This document shows positions 1-8,436 of a stretch of 37,587 nucleotides of DNA, piece by piece. The notes beneath the pieces were generated by a model, which worked only from the letters and a program-made list of their open reading frames with translations, did not search any database and was not told the origin of the DNA. Each line of letters begins with the position of its first letter. Within the stretch, counting starts at the first letter, position 1. Made by a program: the position numbers and the translations under genes. Source of the stretch: Methylorubrum zatmanii (GTDB taxonomy: Bacteria > Pseudomonadota > Alphaproteobacteria > Rhizobiales > Beijerinckiaceae); NCBI RefSeq assembly GCF_014845115.1, contig NZ_NKUI01000141.1, forward strand, positions 1 through 37,587. The letters are read 5' to 3'.

Positions 1-20
1 ATGGGCGGGAGGGCGCGCGC

Positions 21-1094
21 TCACTGGAGCCCCGCCGCCGGCGTCGCCTCTGCCGGTGTCCCCAGGCGATAGAGGCGCGACAGCGTCCGCGCCCAAGTTC
101 TTCCGTCCGTGGCGAAGACGTCCGAGGTGAGGGTGGGGCGCCCGGAAGCGATGGTCGGGTGGCCGAAGGAGACGCCGGCAAGCACCCGCGTCCGGCCGCT
201 CAGAAAACTCCAGGATTCCATGAGCGGCGCCCGCGCCATCTCCTCCGGAGCCGGTCCGCCTTGCTCCAGCGCCTCCAGCGCGTCGGCGAGGTCGCGCAGC
301 CGGTCGCAGAGCCGCCGCTCGTCGGGGGTGACGGGCATCTCGGGATCGAGGCCGAGCGCGCGGGCGAACCGCCCGCTGTCGAGGGAAGCGACGAAGGGAT
401 CCTGGGCGGCCACCTCGATGGCGGCGAGAAGGAGCATGCCCTGGCGCACCGTTCCGGCCAGCGGATGGCCCGCCGCGACGGCGTGCGTCTCGGATCGCGT
501 CGGCGCGGGCAGGGCCACGGGCAGGAACCGGCAGCCGTCACCGGCGCCGGCGCGGCGGAGGAGGGGGCGCATCGTCTGTTCGAAGCGCGTGGCGTCCGGG
601 CCTCCTCCGGCCCGTCCGGCCCCGAGCAGCCAGACCGGGGCGGCGGATCCGGGCTCCGGCCCCACGCCGGAAGCCTGATCCGCCGCCGCCCGTCCCGAGA
701 TCACCTGTTCCCCGCACTGGCCGAGGGCGAAGGCTGCGAGGCGCTCCTCCATGGCGCCCGGACCGACAACGACCACCGACAAGGCCGCCGCCTCGCGCAA
801 GCTGCGGTAGGGGAGCCAGGAGAGCGGAAGGTCCAGGACGACGTCCCGCGCCGTCGCCTGCGCCTGCCTGATCAGATCCTCCGGATCGTCGAAGGTGACG
901 AGGTCGCCGGGTTCGGCCTCGACGACGCACAGGGCCTCTGGCATCGTCTCCGGGATCCGGGCAAGGCCCTGTCCCCGCTCGGTGATCCTCAGCAACGTGG
1001 CGGGCCGTGCGGCGGTGGTCAGGGCGTGGGCCGCCGCGAGGGCGGCATGGGTCGCGGCCGAACGGCCATCGGCCCCGTAGAAGGCGTAGAGCAT
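21..1094 (-). CDS. ParA/MinD-like protein with degenerate P-loop
   Basis: 357 aa from an ATG at 1094; a GTG at 1130 is possible. The layout is that of a ParA/MinD-type deviant Walker ATPase. A first strand and loop (MLYAFYGADGRSAAT) stands where the KGG-GKTT P-loop would be. A strand ATLLRITE follows, then DVVLDLPLSWLPYRSLREAA, matching the Walker B 'DLPP...' stretch, then a hydrophobic strand SVVVVGPG. The Walker A lysines are missing, so nucleotide binding or hydrolysis is doubtful. The rest (about residues 150-357) is Ala/Gly/Arg-rich with no motif I recognise. It is divergent from an XRE regulator across a short AT-rich gap with an inverted repeat, so the two may be co-regulated. Role unknown; partition, localisation or a diverged relic are all possible. 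The gene is likely real; the family call is moderate. Confidence 0.6.
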   Translation of the reverse strand: MLYAFYGADGRSAATHAALAAAHALTTAARPATLLRITERGQGLARIPETMPEALCVVEAEPGDLVTFDDPEDLIRQAQATARDVVLDLPLSWLPYRSLREAAALSVVVVGPGAMEERLAAFALGQCGEQVISGRAAADQASGVGPEPGSAAPVWLLGAGRAGGGPDATRFEQTMRPLLRRAGAGDGCRFLPVALPAPTRSETHAVAAGHPLAGTVRQGMLLLAAIEVAAQDPFVASLDSGRFARALGLDPEMPVTPDERRLCDRLRDLADALEALEQGGPAPEEMARAPLMESWSFLSGRTRVLAGVSFGHPTIASGRPTLTSDVFATDGRTWARTLSRLYRLGTPAEATPAAGLQ

Positions 1095-1191
1095 GGAGCA
1101 GTCCCATCCCGAGAGAGCGGAGCGGGCCACGGATGCCGGCGATGGAGTGGGACCACGCGCGGACGGGCGAGCTCAAGCAACGAGATGGAAC

Positions 1192-1206
1192 TATACCACG
1201 GGTGTA
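1192..1206. promoter_or_regulatory. Inverted repeat between the ParA-like and XRE genes
   Basis: TATACC-ACG-GGTGTA is a near-perfect 6-bp inverted repeat with a 3-bp spacer. A TAATAT hexamer (1205-1210) overlaps it in an AT-rich patch unlike the surrounding DNA. Its place between divergent genes, one an XRE repressor-type protein, suggests an autoregulatory operator over a promoter. No start site can be proved from sequence alone. Confidence 0.4.
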
Positions 1207-1296
1207 ATATTTTATCACGAGCAAAGCAAGCCGCCGCTCGACTTATCCTCAGCCAACGTCGAAGCGCTGGAGCCCGGCGCCCCCCTTCCGGGCGTT

Positions 1297-1551
1297 GTGT
1301 GCCAAGCGGCTCGCGAGTTGCTCGGCCTGACGCAGCTTGAGTTCTCGAAACTCTCGGACGTGAGCAAGAAAACGATAAATGATTTCGAGAACCAGAAGGT
1401 GGAGCCCCGAAGCCGCGTGGTCCGCGCCTTACGCGAAGCCCTGGAGAACCGTGGGGCGCGCTTCTACCGAAGTGGCGAAGCGATTGGCGTTCTGGTCAGC
1501 AGGCCGCACGTGAAGCGCGATGACGCGGAGGATGGCACCGGGCGAGGCTAA
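1297..1551 (+). CDS. XRE-family helix-turn-helix regulator, short
   Basis: A single XRE/Cro-type HTH. ARELLGLTQLEFSKLSDVSKK is followed by TINDFENQKVEPRSRVVRAL, the normal helix 2, helix 3 and linker of the family. A short tail ENRGARFYRSGEAIGV is typical of small alphaproteobacterial XRE proteins. The frame is open from 1093 and reads like coding sequence from about 1216, but there is no ATG after the putative promoter. I give the GTG at 1297; a CTG at 1267 would add ten residues. No ligand domain is present, so it is a bare DNA-binding protein, probably acting on the divergent promoter beside it. Confidence 0.65.
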   Translation: MCQAARELLGLTQLEFSKLSDVSKKTINDFENQKVEPRSRVVRALREALENRGARFYRSGEAIGVLVSRPHVKRDDAEDGTGRG

Positions 1552-1889
1552 ACAGCTTGGTTCCGCGAAGAGATCTTGCCTCTACATGTGGGTACGTTTC
1601 TACCGGCATCGGCTTGCGGTGGTCGAGCAACAGGGCTGGACGTCACGGGATCGCTCGCATCCAGCCGTTGCCCACGGTTCCCCAGGGAAGCGGGTGTCAA
1701 CCGTCGGACCTGGAGAACCAGGCTCGGCGCCCTGGCAAGACCATCGCTTCCAAGATGCGGCCTCGCCCCGCTCAAGCCAGCCCCCCGCTATTGCGGGCGC
1801 CTGAGGTCGAGAACGACCCACCCGAGGATCGCTGCCGTGAGGGTTGCGATCACGGGCATCGCGACGCCATCGTGCCCCGGCCGAGCGTC
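1552..1889. other. Intergenic, no gene seen
   Basis: About 340 bases between the converging XRE regulator and diguanylate cyclase genes. Open frames here have no family features and overlap one another. I see no RNA gene or clear terminator. Confidence 0.5.
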
Positions 1890-3410
1890 TCAGGCGCCGA
1901 CCAGACGAAACTGCGGCTCGCCGGCTGACCTGCCCGTTAGGCGCGATGCGCAGCGGGTCTGGTTCCGGCCGCATGCCTTGGCTTCGTAGAGGGCGGCATC
2001 GGCCAAGCCGTAGAGGTCGGCGTCGGTTATCCCGGTCGCCAGCCCGATGCTGACCGTGACGGCGCCTGGCGCGATGCCGGCCGAGGCGATTGCCAGTCCC
2101 GACACCTGGGCGTGCACCCTCTCGGCGACGCGCCGCGCGCCCGCAGCGTCGGTGTTCGGCAAGAGCAGCACGAACTCCTCGCCGCCGACCCGACAGGCGA
2201 GGTCGCCGGGCCGGGGCACGGCAGCCTTGAGGCAGCCGGCCAAGCCCTTGAGCACCTCGTCACCCACAGCGTGGCCGTAACGGTCGTTGTAGCGCTTGAA
2301 ATGGTCGGCATCGACGACGAGCAGCGACAGCGGGTTGCCCGTGCGTCGGGCGTCCTCGCAAGCCCGGGCGAGGACCTGCTCGAACCGGCGGCGGTTCGCA
2401 AGGCCGGTCAGCGCGTCGGTGCGCGAGAGGCGGGCCATCTCGGCGTGCATCTCCGCGCGGCGGCGGAGCTCGCGGCCGAACAGCAGCGACAGCGTGACCG
2501 TCAGCCCGCACAGCACGAGTACGACGGCGGCGATACCGAGCGCCTTCGTCCGCCATGCGGCCTCGACCTCGGCGGTGGCGACGGCGACGTTGAGGACGAG
2601 GGGTAGGTCGCCGACCCGCGTGAAGGCGTAATGGCGCTCGACGCCGTCCCGGACCGAGGTGCCGACGAAGGCGCCGCCGCCCTCGCGCACGAACCGGTCG
2701 AAGTTCCGGGTGCCGGCGATGTTCACGCCGATGTCGGCCTCGACGTAGGGATGGCGCACGACGCGCGTGCCGTCCTGCATGTAGAGGTTGATCGCACCCT
2801 CATGACCGAGGCTGATCCGGTCGAACAGCCGGGTGAAGTACGATAGCTTGAGCGTACCAAGCGCAACGCCGCCGAACGAGCCATCGGGGTTGGCGATGCG
2901 GCGGCTGAACGGCAGCATGCGCTCCCCGGTCAGGCGCGAGATCAGCGGTCGGCCGATATGGAGGCCGACGTCCGAGCGCGCCTTGTGGACCTGGAAGTAG
3001 TCGCGGTCGGCGTAATTGCCCTTGCGCGGAGGGACGGCGCCCGCATCGGCCGCGACGTCACCGTCGGCGTCGATGACCAGCATGACCCCGAGGTCCTTGG
3101 CGGTGGCGGCCCGGTCGAACAGGATGAGTTGGCGCAGCTTGGGGCCGGCCCCCGCCGCCTCGGGCGCACGCAGGTTCTCGACCGCCGCCTGCAGGGACAG
3201 GTCGATGAGCTCGACGTTGCGGGCAATGTCACGCTCGATGACCTGCAGTAGGTTCTTCGAGGTTTGCTCGGCCTTGTCCCAGGCGTCACGGCGCACCTCC
3301 AGCAGCAGGAGCCCTGACGTGACCAGCATGCCGACGGGCGCCAGCACGCTGAGCGCGACCCAGTTGCGGCCGGACCGGAGGATGCGCGGGAGGCGCCGAG
3401 GCAGGATCAT
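1890..3410 (-). CDS. Membrane diguanylate cyclase with periplasmic dCache-type sensor
   Basis: 506 aa. A membrane segment at about 18-37 is followed by a periplasmic sensor of about 240 residues with a dCache-like pattern (KAEQTSKNLLQVIERDIARN, then RDYFQVHK, then GRPLISRLTGERMLPFSRRI). A second membrane segment lies near 290-312, and a GGDEF domain runs from about 330 to 490. The active-site motif is GGEEF (409-413), so cyclic-di-GMP synthesis from two GTP is expected. The product-inhibition I-site RPGD (400-403) sits exactly five residues upstream, so feedback control is probably intact. There is no EAL domain. The ligand of the sensor is unknown. The gene stands alone with spacers on both sides. 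The Cys-rich end (after 480) has no motif. Confidence 0.93.
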   Translation of the reverse strand: MILPRRLPRILRSGRNWVALSVLAPVGMLVTSGLLLLEVRRDAWDKAEQTSKNLLQVIERDIARNVELIDLSLQAAVENLRAPEAAGAGPKLRQLILFDRAATAKDLGVMLVIDADGDVAADAGAVPPRKGNYADRDYFQVHKARSDVGLHIGRPLISRLTGERMLPFSRRIANPDGSFGGVALGTLKLSYFTRLFDRISLGHEGAINLYMQDGTRVVRHPYVEADIGVNIAGTRNFDRFVREGGGAFVGTSVRDGVERHYAFTRVGDLPLVLNVAVATAEVEAAWRTKALGIAAVVLVLCGLTVTLSLLFGRELRRRAEMHAEMARLSRTDALTGLANRRRFEQVLARACEDARRTGNPLSLLVVDADHFKRYNDRYGHAVGDEVLKGLAGCLKAAVPRPGDLACRVGGEEFVLLLPNTDAAGARRVAERVHAQVSGLAIASAGIAPGAVTVSIGLATGITDADLYGLADAALYEAKACGRNQTRCASRLTGRSAGEPQFRLVGA

Positions 3411-3595
3411 CGCGCGGCGTTCCCCGGCTGCGTTGTCGTCGCTTCGATCCTGACACGCCGAGACCTAACGGGTCTTTGCGAGTGCGGAAGGGTTGTCCGG
3501 CCCGCCCACGCCTGACGGACGGGCTCGCCGAGGCAATCGGCCGCGCGAGCCTCGACCTGCTCGTCACCGACGAGACGCCCCCCCCGGGTCCTGCG

Positions 3596-4714
3596 CTAAC
3601 CGCGAGCCTGACGTTCGATCACCCGGCTGCCGGTCAGCGGCGTCGTGAGCGCTGCCTCACCGCTCCTTGTACCCGTGAGATGAAGAACGCGGGGACGGCG
3701 AAATAGGAAGCCGAGCCAGGTGCCGCGGATGAGCCGCTCGAAGAGAAGAGGCAGTACGACGGCGACGCTCATCACGGCGAGCGAGGCCAATCCGACATCC
3801 TCGATCACGCCCGTCTTCACGATCAGGCTGCGCCAGGCGGCCATTGGCAGGAAGAAGGCAAGATAGATCACGATGGAGCGCTTCCCGCAGGTACGCAGCG
3901 CCCCCGTCACGACGCCTCCCGCTTCGGCCAGCAAGCTGGCAAGTGCGACAATCGCCAGCGCGCCCGCGAATCCGGCCGCGAGACCCACCCCCGGCAGGCT
4001 CGCGAGGGTCGGGTGGTCCGGGATGCCCGACGGCGTGAAGGCGAGCCAGCCCTCGGCCAACGCCCAGGCCCCAAGGCTTGCAAGCGCCAGCCGCCGGTAG
4101 CGCCGCACGGCATCGGAGAAGGCAAAGATCTGGTCGGCCAGGAGGTAGCCGCCGACGAAGTAGACGTAGCGGGCGCAGAACTCCTCAACGAGGAAGGAGG
4201 AGGTTTGGACCGGCATGATCTGCAACAGCGCGGCGGTCCCGAGAAGCGCCGGGCCAGGCAAAGGCCGCAGCAACTTCGTCACGATCGAGAACACGGCGAG
4301 GAGATAGATGAACCACAGCGTTGAGTAGGGCTCGACGAGGGCGAGGGCAAGGTGAGCCAGGAAGGCCGGGATGCCCCCATCCCCGGCGACGGTCTCGTAC
4401 TTCAACGCCGACTGAAGCAGCAGCCAGAGCAGGTAGAAGTAGGCGAAGTGGATTATGCGCCGGTCGGCGAAGCGGCGCCAGTCACGGTCCAGCACCCGTC
4501 CGACGAACAGACCCGAGAGCAGGAAGAAGTCCGGGATCCGGAACGGCTTGGCGAAGGCGACGACCGGGTGCAGGAAGCCCTCCCCACCCATCGCCTCGCC
4601 GGTGCCGAGGGTCGAGTGCATCATCACCACGAGCAAGATGCAGATGCCCTTTGCCACGTCGACCCAGGCGTATCGGAGCTCCTCCTCCGCTTGAGTTCTC
4701 GCCCGCCCGCCCAC
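3596..4714 (-). CDS. Acyltransferase-3 family membrane protein
   Basis: About 372 aa from a GTG at 4714, preceded by a GGGGA-type ribosome site. The open frame runs further upstream, but that part is Arg/Gly-rich and unlike protein. It starts with the typical YAWVDVAKGICILLVVMMH segment, in which the acyltransferase-3 family carries its conserved Asp and His, followed by about ten hydrophobic segments such as IPDFFLLSGLFVGRVL and STLWFIYLLAVFSIVTKLL. Members transfer acyl groups to sugars or other envelope substrates at the cytoplasmic membrane; the substrate cannot be told here. No sugar-pathway genes are adjacent. The family call is good. Confidence 0.82.
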   Translation of the reverse strand: MGGRARTQAEEELRYAWVDVAKGICILLVVMMHSTLGTGEAMGGEGFLHPVVAFAKPFRIPDFFLLSGLFVGRVLDRDWRRFADRRIIHFAYFYLLWLLLQSALKYETVAGDGGIPAFLAHLALALVEPYSTLWFIYLLAVFSIVTKLLRPLPGPALLGTAALLQIMPVQTSSFLVEEFCARYVYFVGGYLLADQIFAFSDAVRRYRRLALASLGAWALAEGWLAFTPSGIPDHPTLASLPGVGLAAGFAGALAIVALASLLAEAGGVVTGALRTCGKRSIVIYLAFFLPMAAWRSLIVKTGVIEDVGLASLAVMSVAVVLPLLFERLIRGTWLGFLFRRPRVLHLTGTRSGEAALTTPLTGSRVIERQARG

Positions 4715-5267
4715 GATCCGTCCCCGTATCCCAGCCCGGGGCCGAGTTTCGCCGGAGCCGGTTAAGCGAGCGGCAGCACCGGCGCGCGACCGTCCATGAT
4801 GGACAACGGAACTTGAACGAAGCCGCGGCCGCGGTACCAGCGCACGTTCGCCGATGCGCCGACCAGCCCCCCCGGACGAACTGCCCTGCGTCCCGTGGCG
4901 CGTTGCGAAGCCGCGTCGAACCCGTTCCGGCGCGCTCCAGCGGTGTCCACGGCTTGCGCCCGAGGCCGCCCGGAGGCGGCACAACTTCAACCGATAAGGG
5001 CCGGGAAAGCGCAGCCGGGGTTGCCGCCGGCGCCCGGCGTGGTGTCATCGCACCGCTCTCCCGCGCCACCGTCACCAGGCCGGTCGGGCAAACGCGCGCT
5101 CGGCCACCGGGACATCGTACCTCGCTCCGGCACGCTCAACGTCTCACGCCATACGGTCGCCCGCCACGGACGGCCGTCAATCCCAGATCCCGCGCAACCG
5201 TACTTTCTACGGTGTGTGCCGGCCTCGCTGCGTTCCATATAGGCCGCTCGCGGAGTGGGGGCTGACG
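4715..5267. other. Intergenic, no supported gene
   Basis: About 550 bases with overlapping low-complexity open frames on both strands. One minus-strand frame (about 4762-4950) ends in a plausible stretch (RWYRGRGFVQVPLSIMDG) but has no start signal or recognisable family. It may be the tail of a lost gene. Confidence 0.4.
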
Positions 5268-5507
5268 TTGGGCGAAGACCGGCCGGACGAGTATCACGTC
5301 TACCTGAGACACGACGACGTCATCTATTTCCTGGCGGCGGACGGGACGTTCGTGTCGGACCTCGAAGGCGGTCGCGCTTTCGAGAGGATCGAGGACGCGT
5401 TCGAGGTGATCAACGCCATGACGGATGGGCGCGATCTCCCGAGGGAGCATGAACCCGGAGTGGTTCGGAACGCGCACCGCTTCTACGGGCCACGCGCCCG
5501 AGGCTGA
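5268..5507 (+). CDS. Small hypothetical protein
   Basis: 79 aa if it starts at the TTG at 5268, which has a GGAGTGGGGG ribosome site at the right distance. A GTG at 5214 would add 18 Cys/Pro/Arg-rich residues that look non-coding. The body (DEYHVYLRHDDVIYFLAADG, then FVSDLEGGRAFERIEDAFEVINAM) has the acidic, alternating composition of a small soluble alpha/beta protein and normal codon use. I do not recognise the family. There are no close neighbours to give context. Confidence 0.55.
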   Translation: MGEDRPDEYHVYLRHDDVIYFLAADGTFVSDLEGGRAFERIEDAFEVINAMTDGRDLPREHEPGVVRNAHRFYGPRARG

Positions 5508-6103
5508 GGGCAGGCGAACCCGCACGCAGCAGGGAGGGGGAGACCTGACCGGCATTTGGACCGGGCGGACCGAGGCTACCGCGTGGCGGCGGTTCTGGGT
5601 GGCCGACAGGCGACATCCGGGAAGCACATGGGTGCGGGCAGGAGGTCGTCCAAGGACGAGGGCGCCGAGCCCGTACCAGCGGCCCGCCACGTGTCGCACG
5701 CTGAGCGCCCCCCGGGCCGAGACATCGTCAGCGCAGGCCGATCCTCAAGCAGGCGACCCGCCTGAAGCGCAGGCTGAACTGCCTGAGCAGTCTGTACGGC
5801 AGCAGGACCGTGTTGCCCGCCGGGCGCCGGACAAAGGCCCCGGGCAGACCGACCTGCGCTGTCGCCACCATGCGGTCGCCGATCCTAACACATAAGCACG
5901 GCGCAACAGCCCCTTCTGGCGCCTCATCAACAGGAAGAAGCGCTCGGTGGATGTGCCGCCGTGGACGCGGCTGCTATAATAAGCGTCCTGCAACTCCTCA
6001 CAGCTCGGCCCGGCTCGGGTCTCCGTGTAAGAACAAGGTCGCGCGCGGAACCGGCGTGCCTGACCGAGCCGGAACGTGACACCATGGCCGCGGAATGGCC
6101 CCT

Positions 6104-6229
6104 CAAGGATTAAGCGACCAATCCTTGAAGGTTCATTCATCCCGCCCGGACGCGGGCGTGGCCCGGCCGATGGCAAGCAAAGGAAAAGAGGTTCAATCCT
6201 TTCACCAGCTCAACTCCAGTCAATCCTTG
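6104..6229. repeat. Short repeat cluster, possible TnsB-binding end
   Basis: The octamer CAATCCTT occurs in direct orientation at 6119, 6194 and 6221. An inverted copy, CAAGGATT, lies at 6104-6111. The first two units form CAAGGATT-N8-AATCCTTG (6104-6127), a perfect inverted repeat. Tn7-like transposons carry several irregularly spaced TnsB sites at each end, and this cluster lies about 500 bp upstream of the first element gene. The repeats are shorter than the roughly 20-bp Tn7 sites, so the role is inferred. The 6104-6127 hairpin could instead be a terminator. Confidence 0.4.
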
Positions 6230-6391
6230 ACGCATGACAACGGTCGAGCGGAAAGACCGGGGAGACTTGGAACATCACCTTCGGCGTCCGAACCTGCGAT
6301 ACTTTGGCCAGCGTATTTTGCTGTTGACGGACCGGCCCCGCGTCTGGAATCGATACGCGCGGCACAAGCCACATCAGGAGGAGATCGGGAC

Positions 6392-6445
6392 ATGACCGCA
6401 TCGAACTGCCGCGCCTGCTCGCGCGAGCCGCCGCAGGCGGGCTGA
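6392..6445 (+). CDS. Possible 17-codon ORF with strong ribosome site
   Basis: An ATG at 6392 follows AGGAGGAG at a usable distance but the frame stops after 17 codons (MTASNCRACSREPPQAG). It may be a leader peptide, or the stub of a gene whose remainder was lost. There is nothing else to support a function. Confidence 0.2.
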   Translation: MTASNCRACSREPPQAG

Positions 6446-6545
6446 GGCACGCGGTCCTGCCAGACCGCGCGCCTCGTCAGAGCCATCCCCCCTTCAGGGC
6501 CATCACGCTCACGACAGCGCCCTAAGGGATATCCAGGATCGACGT

Positions 6546-6564
6546 CGGCCGGCTTCGCCGGCCG
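6546..6564. repeat. Perfect GC-rich hairpin
   Basis: CGGCCGGC-TTC-GCCGGCCG forms an 8-bp perfect stem with a 3-base loop, about 150 bases before the beta-barrel gene. There is no T-run, so it is not a classical terminator. It may be a REP-like element or an RNA structure in the leader. Confidence 0.4.
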
Positions 6565-6710
6565 GGGGTCCCGTGCGCTCCTCGCATATCGATCGCACAG
6601 TCGATTCCGGGCCGCAAGCCCGCTTCGCGCCCCCATCGGTCCATCACCGACCCGCAACGGCACGTCCGGCTCGCCGGACGCGTGCCCGTGTGGGACCGCT
6701 ATGGAGCGCG

Positions 6711-7343
6711 ATGATGACCAGCCGCACCGAAGGGCAAGGCCCCTCCACCGAAGCCCCGGACGGAAATCCCCGACCCCACCAACTCGATCTTCCGTTCGAC
6801 CCGACGTCCGGCCGGCCGGGGGTCCCGCGGGACCGGGAGCTCGACACGGCGGGCCCGAACAGGCGCGGCCCGAACGAGCTTGATGCGCCGGTGCGCGCAG
6901 GATCCGACGCTCCGGAAGGGCCGGACGACCGTGACCCATCCCTCGACGCGGGACCGTGCCGGGGAGTGGGACCCGGTGAGCGGGACACGATCTACGTCGA
7001 CCGTCACATCACCCGGCTGGGCGTGCGGGTCCACGGCCGGACCTACTCGTCTCCTGCCGTCGAGGCGGCCCGGATGGCCGGTGAGCGCCGGGTTCGCGTG
7101 GCCGTCGACGCAGCTGACCCACGTTGGATCTTCGCGTTGGTCCGCGGCGCCTGGCACCGCGTGCCGTGCGGGGATGCTCCCGCAGGAAAGGCCCCCCTCC
7201 GCGGCGGACCACGGGCCACGGCGAGACCGGACGCGGCAAATCGGGCGTTGCCTTCGGCCGGGACGACCAACGTGATCGACCTTGAGGCCGCGCGGCGGAA
7301 ACGTTCCGCCGCGTCCGAGCCGTCTCCTGCCGGCTCCCGGTGA
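6711..7343 (+). CDS. Stand-alone Mu/TnsB C-terminal beta-barrel protein
   Basis: 210 aa from the ATG pair at 6711 (GGAG upstream); the frame is open from 6573. Residues 1 to about 85 are Pro/Gly/Asp-rich and probably disordered. From about 90 to 145 the sequence (RLGVRVHGRTYSSP, then VRVAVDAADPRWIFALVRGAWHRVP) follows the pattern of the small beta-barrel that comes after the DDE domain in Mu/TnsB transposases. The tnsB gene downstream shows the matching stretch GIHLEGLNYHSD...VRFDPFDLWRIWVLD. There is no DDE domain here. The tail has a NVIDLEAARRKR segment. It precedes tnsA in the same direction, with a gap of about 375 bases. It could be an accessory end-recognition factor or a shrunken transposase copy. 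The domain call rests on pattern only. Confidence 0.55.
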   Translation: MMTSRTEGQGPSTEAPDGNPRPHQLDLPFDPTSGRPGVPRDRELDTAGPNRRGPNELDAPVRAGSDAPEGPDDRDPSLDAGPCRGVGPGERDTIYVDRHITRLGVRVHGRTYSSPAVEAARMAGERRVRVAVDAADPRWIFALVRGAWHRVPCGDAPAGKAPLRGGPRATARPDAANRALPSAGTTNVIDLEAARRKRSAASEPSPAGSR

Positions 7344-7719
7344 CGGCTTGGCGCTCGCGGCGGCGATGCCTGTACGCCGTGCAGCGAGGGAGGCACCTCG
7401 GGCCGGGGAGCCGCGGCTTTGGCCGGCCTGATAGCCGGGACCGCACCGGCTCCTCGGACCCGGCTCGCCGTCCGTCGCCGGTCGCCGCGCACCGTTCGCG
7501 GGCGGATCCGGCATAGCGGGCAGGCGCTCGGAAGCCGGGGCGGAGACCGGATCCTCCTGACCCGCCAGGCGCAGCGCGTCGCGAGCCGGAGCCGGTCCGG
7601 GGGACGGCCCCGACACGCCGGCGAGGTGGGATTCAGTCAAGCTTAGCCGACCCGGGCTAGCCTGCCGGCGTGTCGGCCCGCCGCGATATGGACGATCACG
7701 AGGCAGGGGAGGTGGAAGT
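7344..7719. other. Spacer between the beta-barrel gene and tnsA
   Basis: About 375 bases with no supported gene; frames on both strands are Arg/Gly/Ser-rich. TTAGCCGACCCGGGCTAGCC near 7646 is a short palindromic stretch without a T-run. A separate promoter for tnsAB is possible but I see no clear hexamers. Confidence 0.4.
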
Positions 7720-8436
7720 TTGCCGTTCTCGCGCGAGGCACCGTTTCGGCTCGGCTTCGCACCCGGGCGCGCTCCTCCCGGTGCGGCACAGCCTTGGGCA
7801 CCGGTTCGCACGGGCGCGGAAGGCCGAAGCCGCTGGTCCTTCATGCACCGCATCTGGTCGCACCGGATGCAGGGAGACGTCCCCTACGAAAGCCTGCTGG
7901 AGGCGGACCTGGTTACCATCCTGTGCGTCGATCCCGAGGTGGATGGCTTCTGGGCGCAGCCGGAGGCGTTTCGCTGGCGGCAGGACGGCAAGGTGCGTCG
8001 GTACGTGCCCGACTTCTTGATCCTGACCACCGCCGGCGCGCGCGCGTACCGCGAGGTCAAGCCCCTGCGTCGCCTTCGGAAGGACCCTTCGCTGGGCGGC
8101 AGGCGCCCGGCTATCGAAGCGGAAAGCGCGCGGCGCGGGGCGACGTTCGAGACATGGACCGAGAAGGAGATCCGGCGGTCACCGCGCCTTGAGAATGCGC
8201 GCGAGATCCTCTGCCACGCCGGACCGGTCTGGGATGAGCCGGCGCTCGCGGCCCTGCGCCGAACCATTCGGGCGGGCACCTGCGCGGGGACCACCGGCGA
8301 GCTCCTGCGCTCGGCCGGCCTCGGCCCGGACGCCCTCGGTACGCTGCTCGGGCTCGTTGCCCTCGACGAGTTGCGGATCGACCTCGACCAGCCCCTCTCC
8401 CTGCGAAGCCTTCTTGTCGGCCGGAGGACCGCGTGA
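7720..8436 (+). CDS. tnsA: TnsA-like transposon endonuclease
   Basis: 238 aa from a TTG at 7720 with GGGGAGG upstream; the conserved core would also start from the ATG at 7843. TnsA makes the 5'-strand cuts at the ends of Tn7-like elements, giving cut-and-paste transposition together with TnsB. The restriction-enzyme-type catalytic set is visible: Glu in PYESLLEAD (E57 or E61), Asp in YVPDFLI (D98), and Glu-Val-Lys in REVKP (E112-K114). The C-terminal half (about 160-238) resembles the TnsA helical domain that contacts TnsC. It overlaps tnsB by four bases (GTGA), so translation is coupled. The enzyme looks intact, although its partner TnsC is gone. Confidence 0.85.
   Translation: MPFSREAPFRLGFAPGRAPPGAAQPWAPVRTGAEGRSRWSFMHRIWSHRMQGDVPYESLLEADLVTILCVDPEVDGFWAQPEAFRWRQDGKVRRYVPDFLILTTAGARAYREVKPLRRLRKDPSLGGRRPAIEAESARRGATFETWTEKEIRRSPRLENAREILCHAGPVWDEPALAALRRTIRAGTCAGTTGELLRSAGLGPDALGTLLGLVALDELRIDLDQPLSLRSLLVGRRTA

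Larger units (their letters stand above)
5508..6710. other. Long non-coding stretch before the Tn7-like genes
   Basis: About 1.2 kb without a convincing gene. GC drops between about 5930 and 6400. The frames here (for example minus strand 5745-6176) are Arg/Ser/Cys-rich and look like shadows. The stretch carries the repeat cluster at 6104-6229, a very short open frame with a good ribosome site (6392-6445) and a perfect hairpin (6546-6564), each listed separately. The left boundary of the mobile element probably lies here. Confidence 0.45.

Noticed and set aside
4762..4950. Minus-strand frame ending FVQVPLSIMDGRAPVLPLA
   Set aside because: No start signal and too short to identify; at most the tail of a lost gene.
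5745..6176. 143-residue minus-strand open frame
   Set aside because: Composition is Arg/Ser/Cys-rich, no ribosome site, no family pattern; a short alternative frame starting MVATAQVGLPG is equally unsupported.
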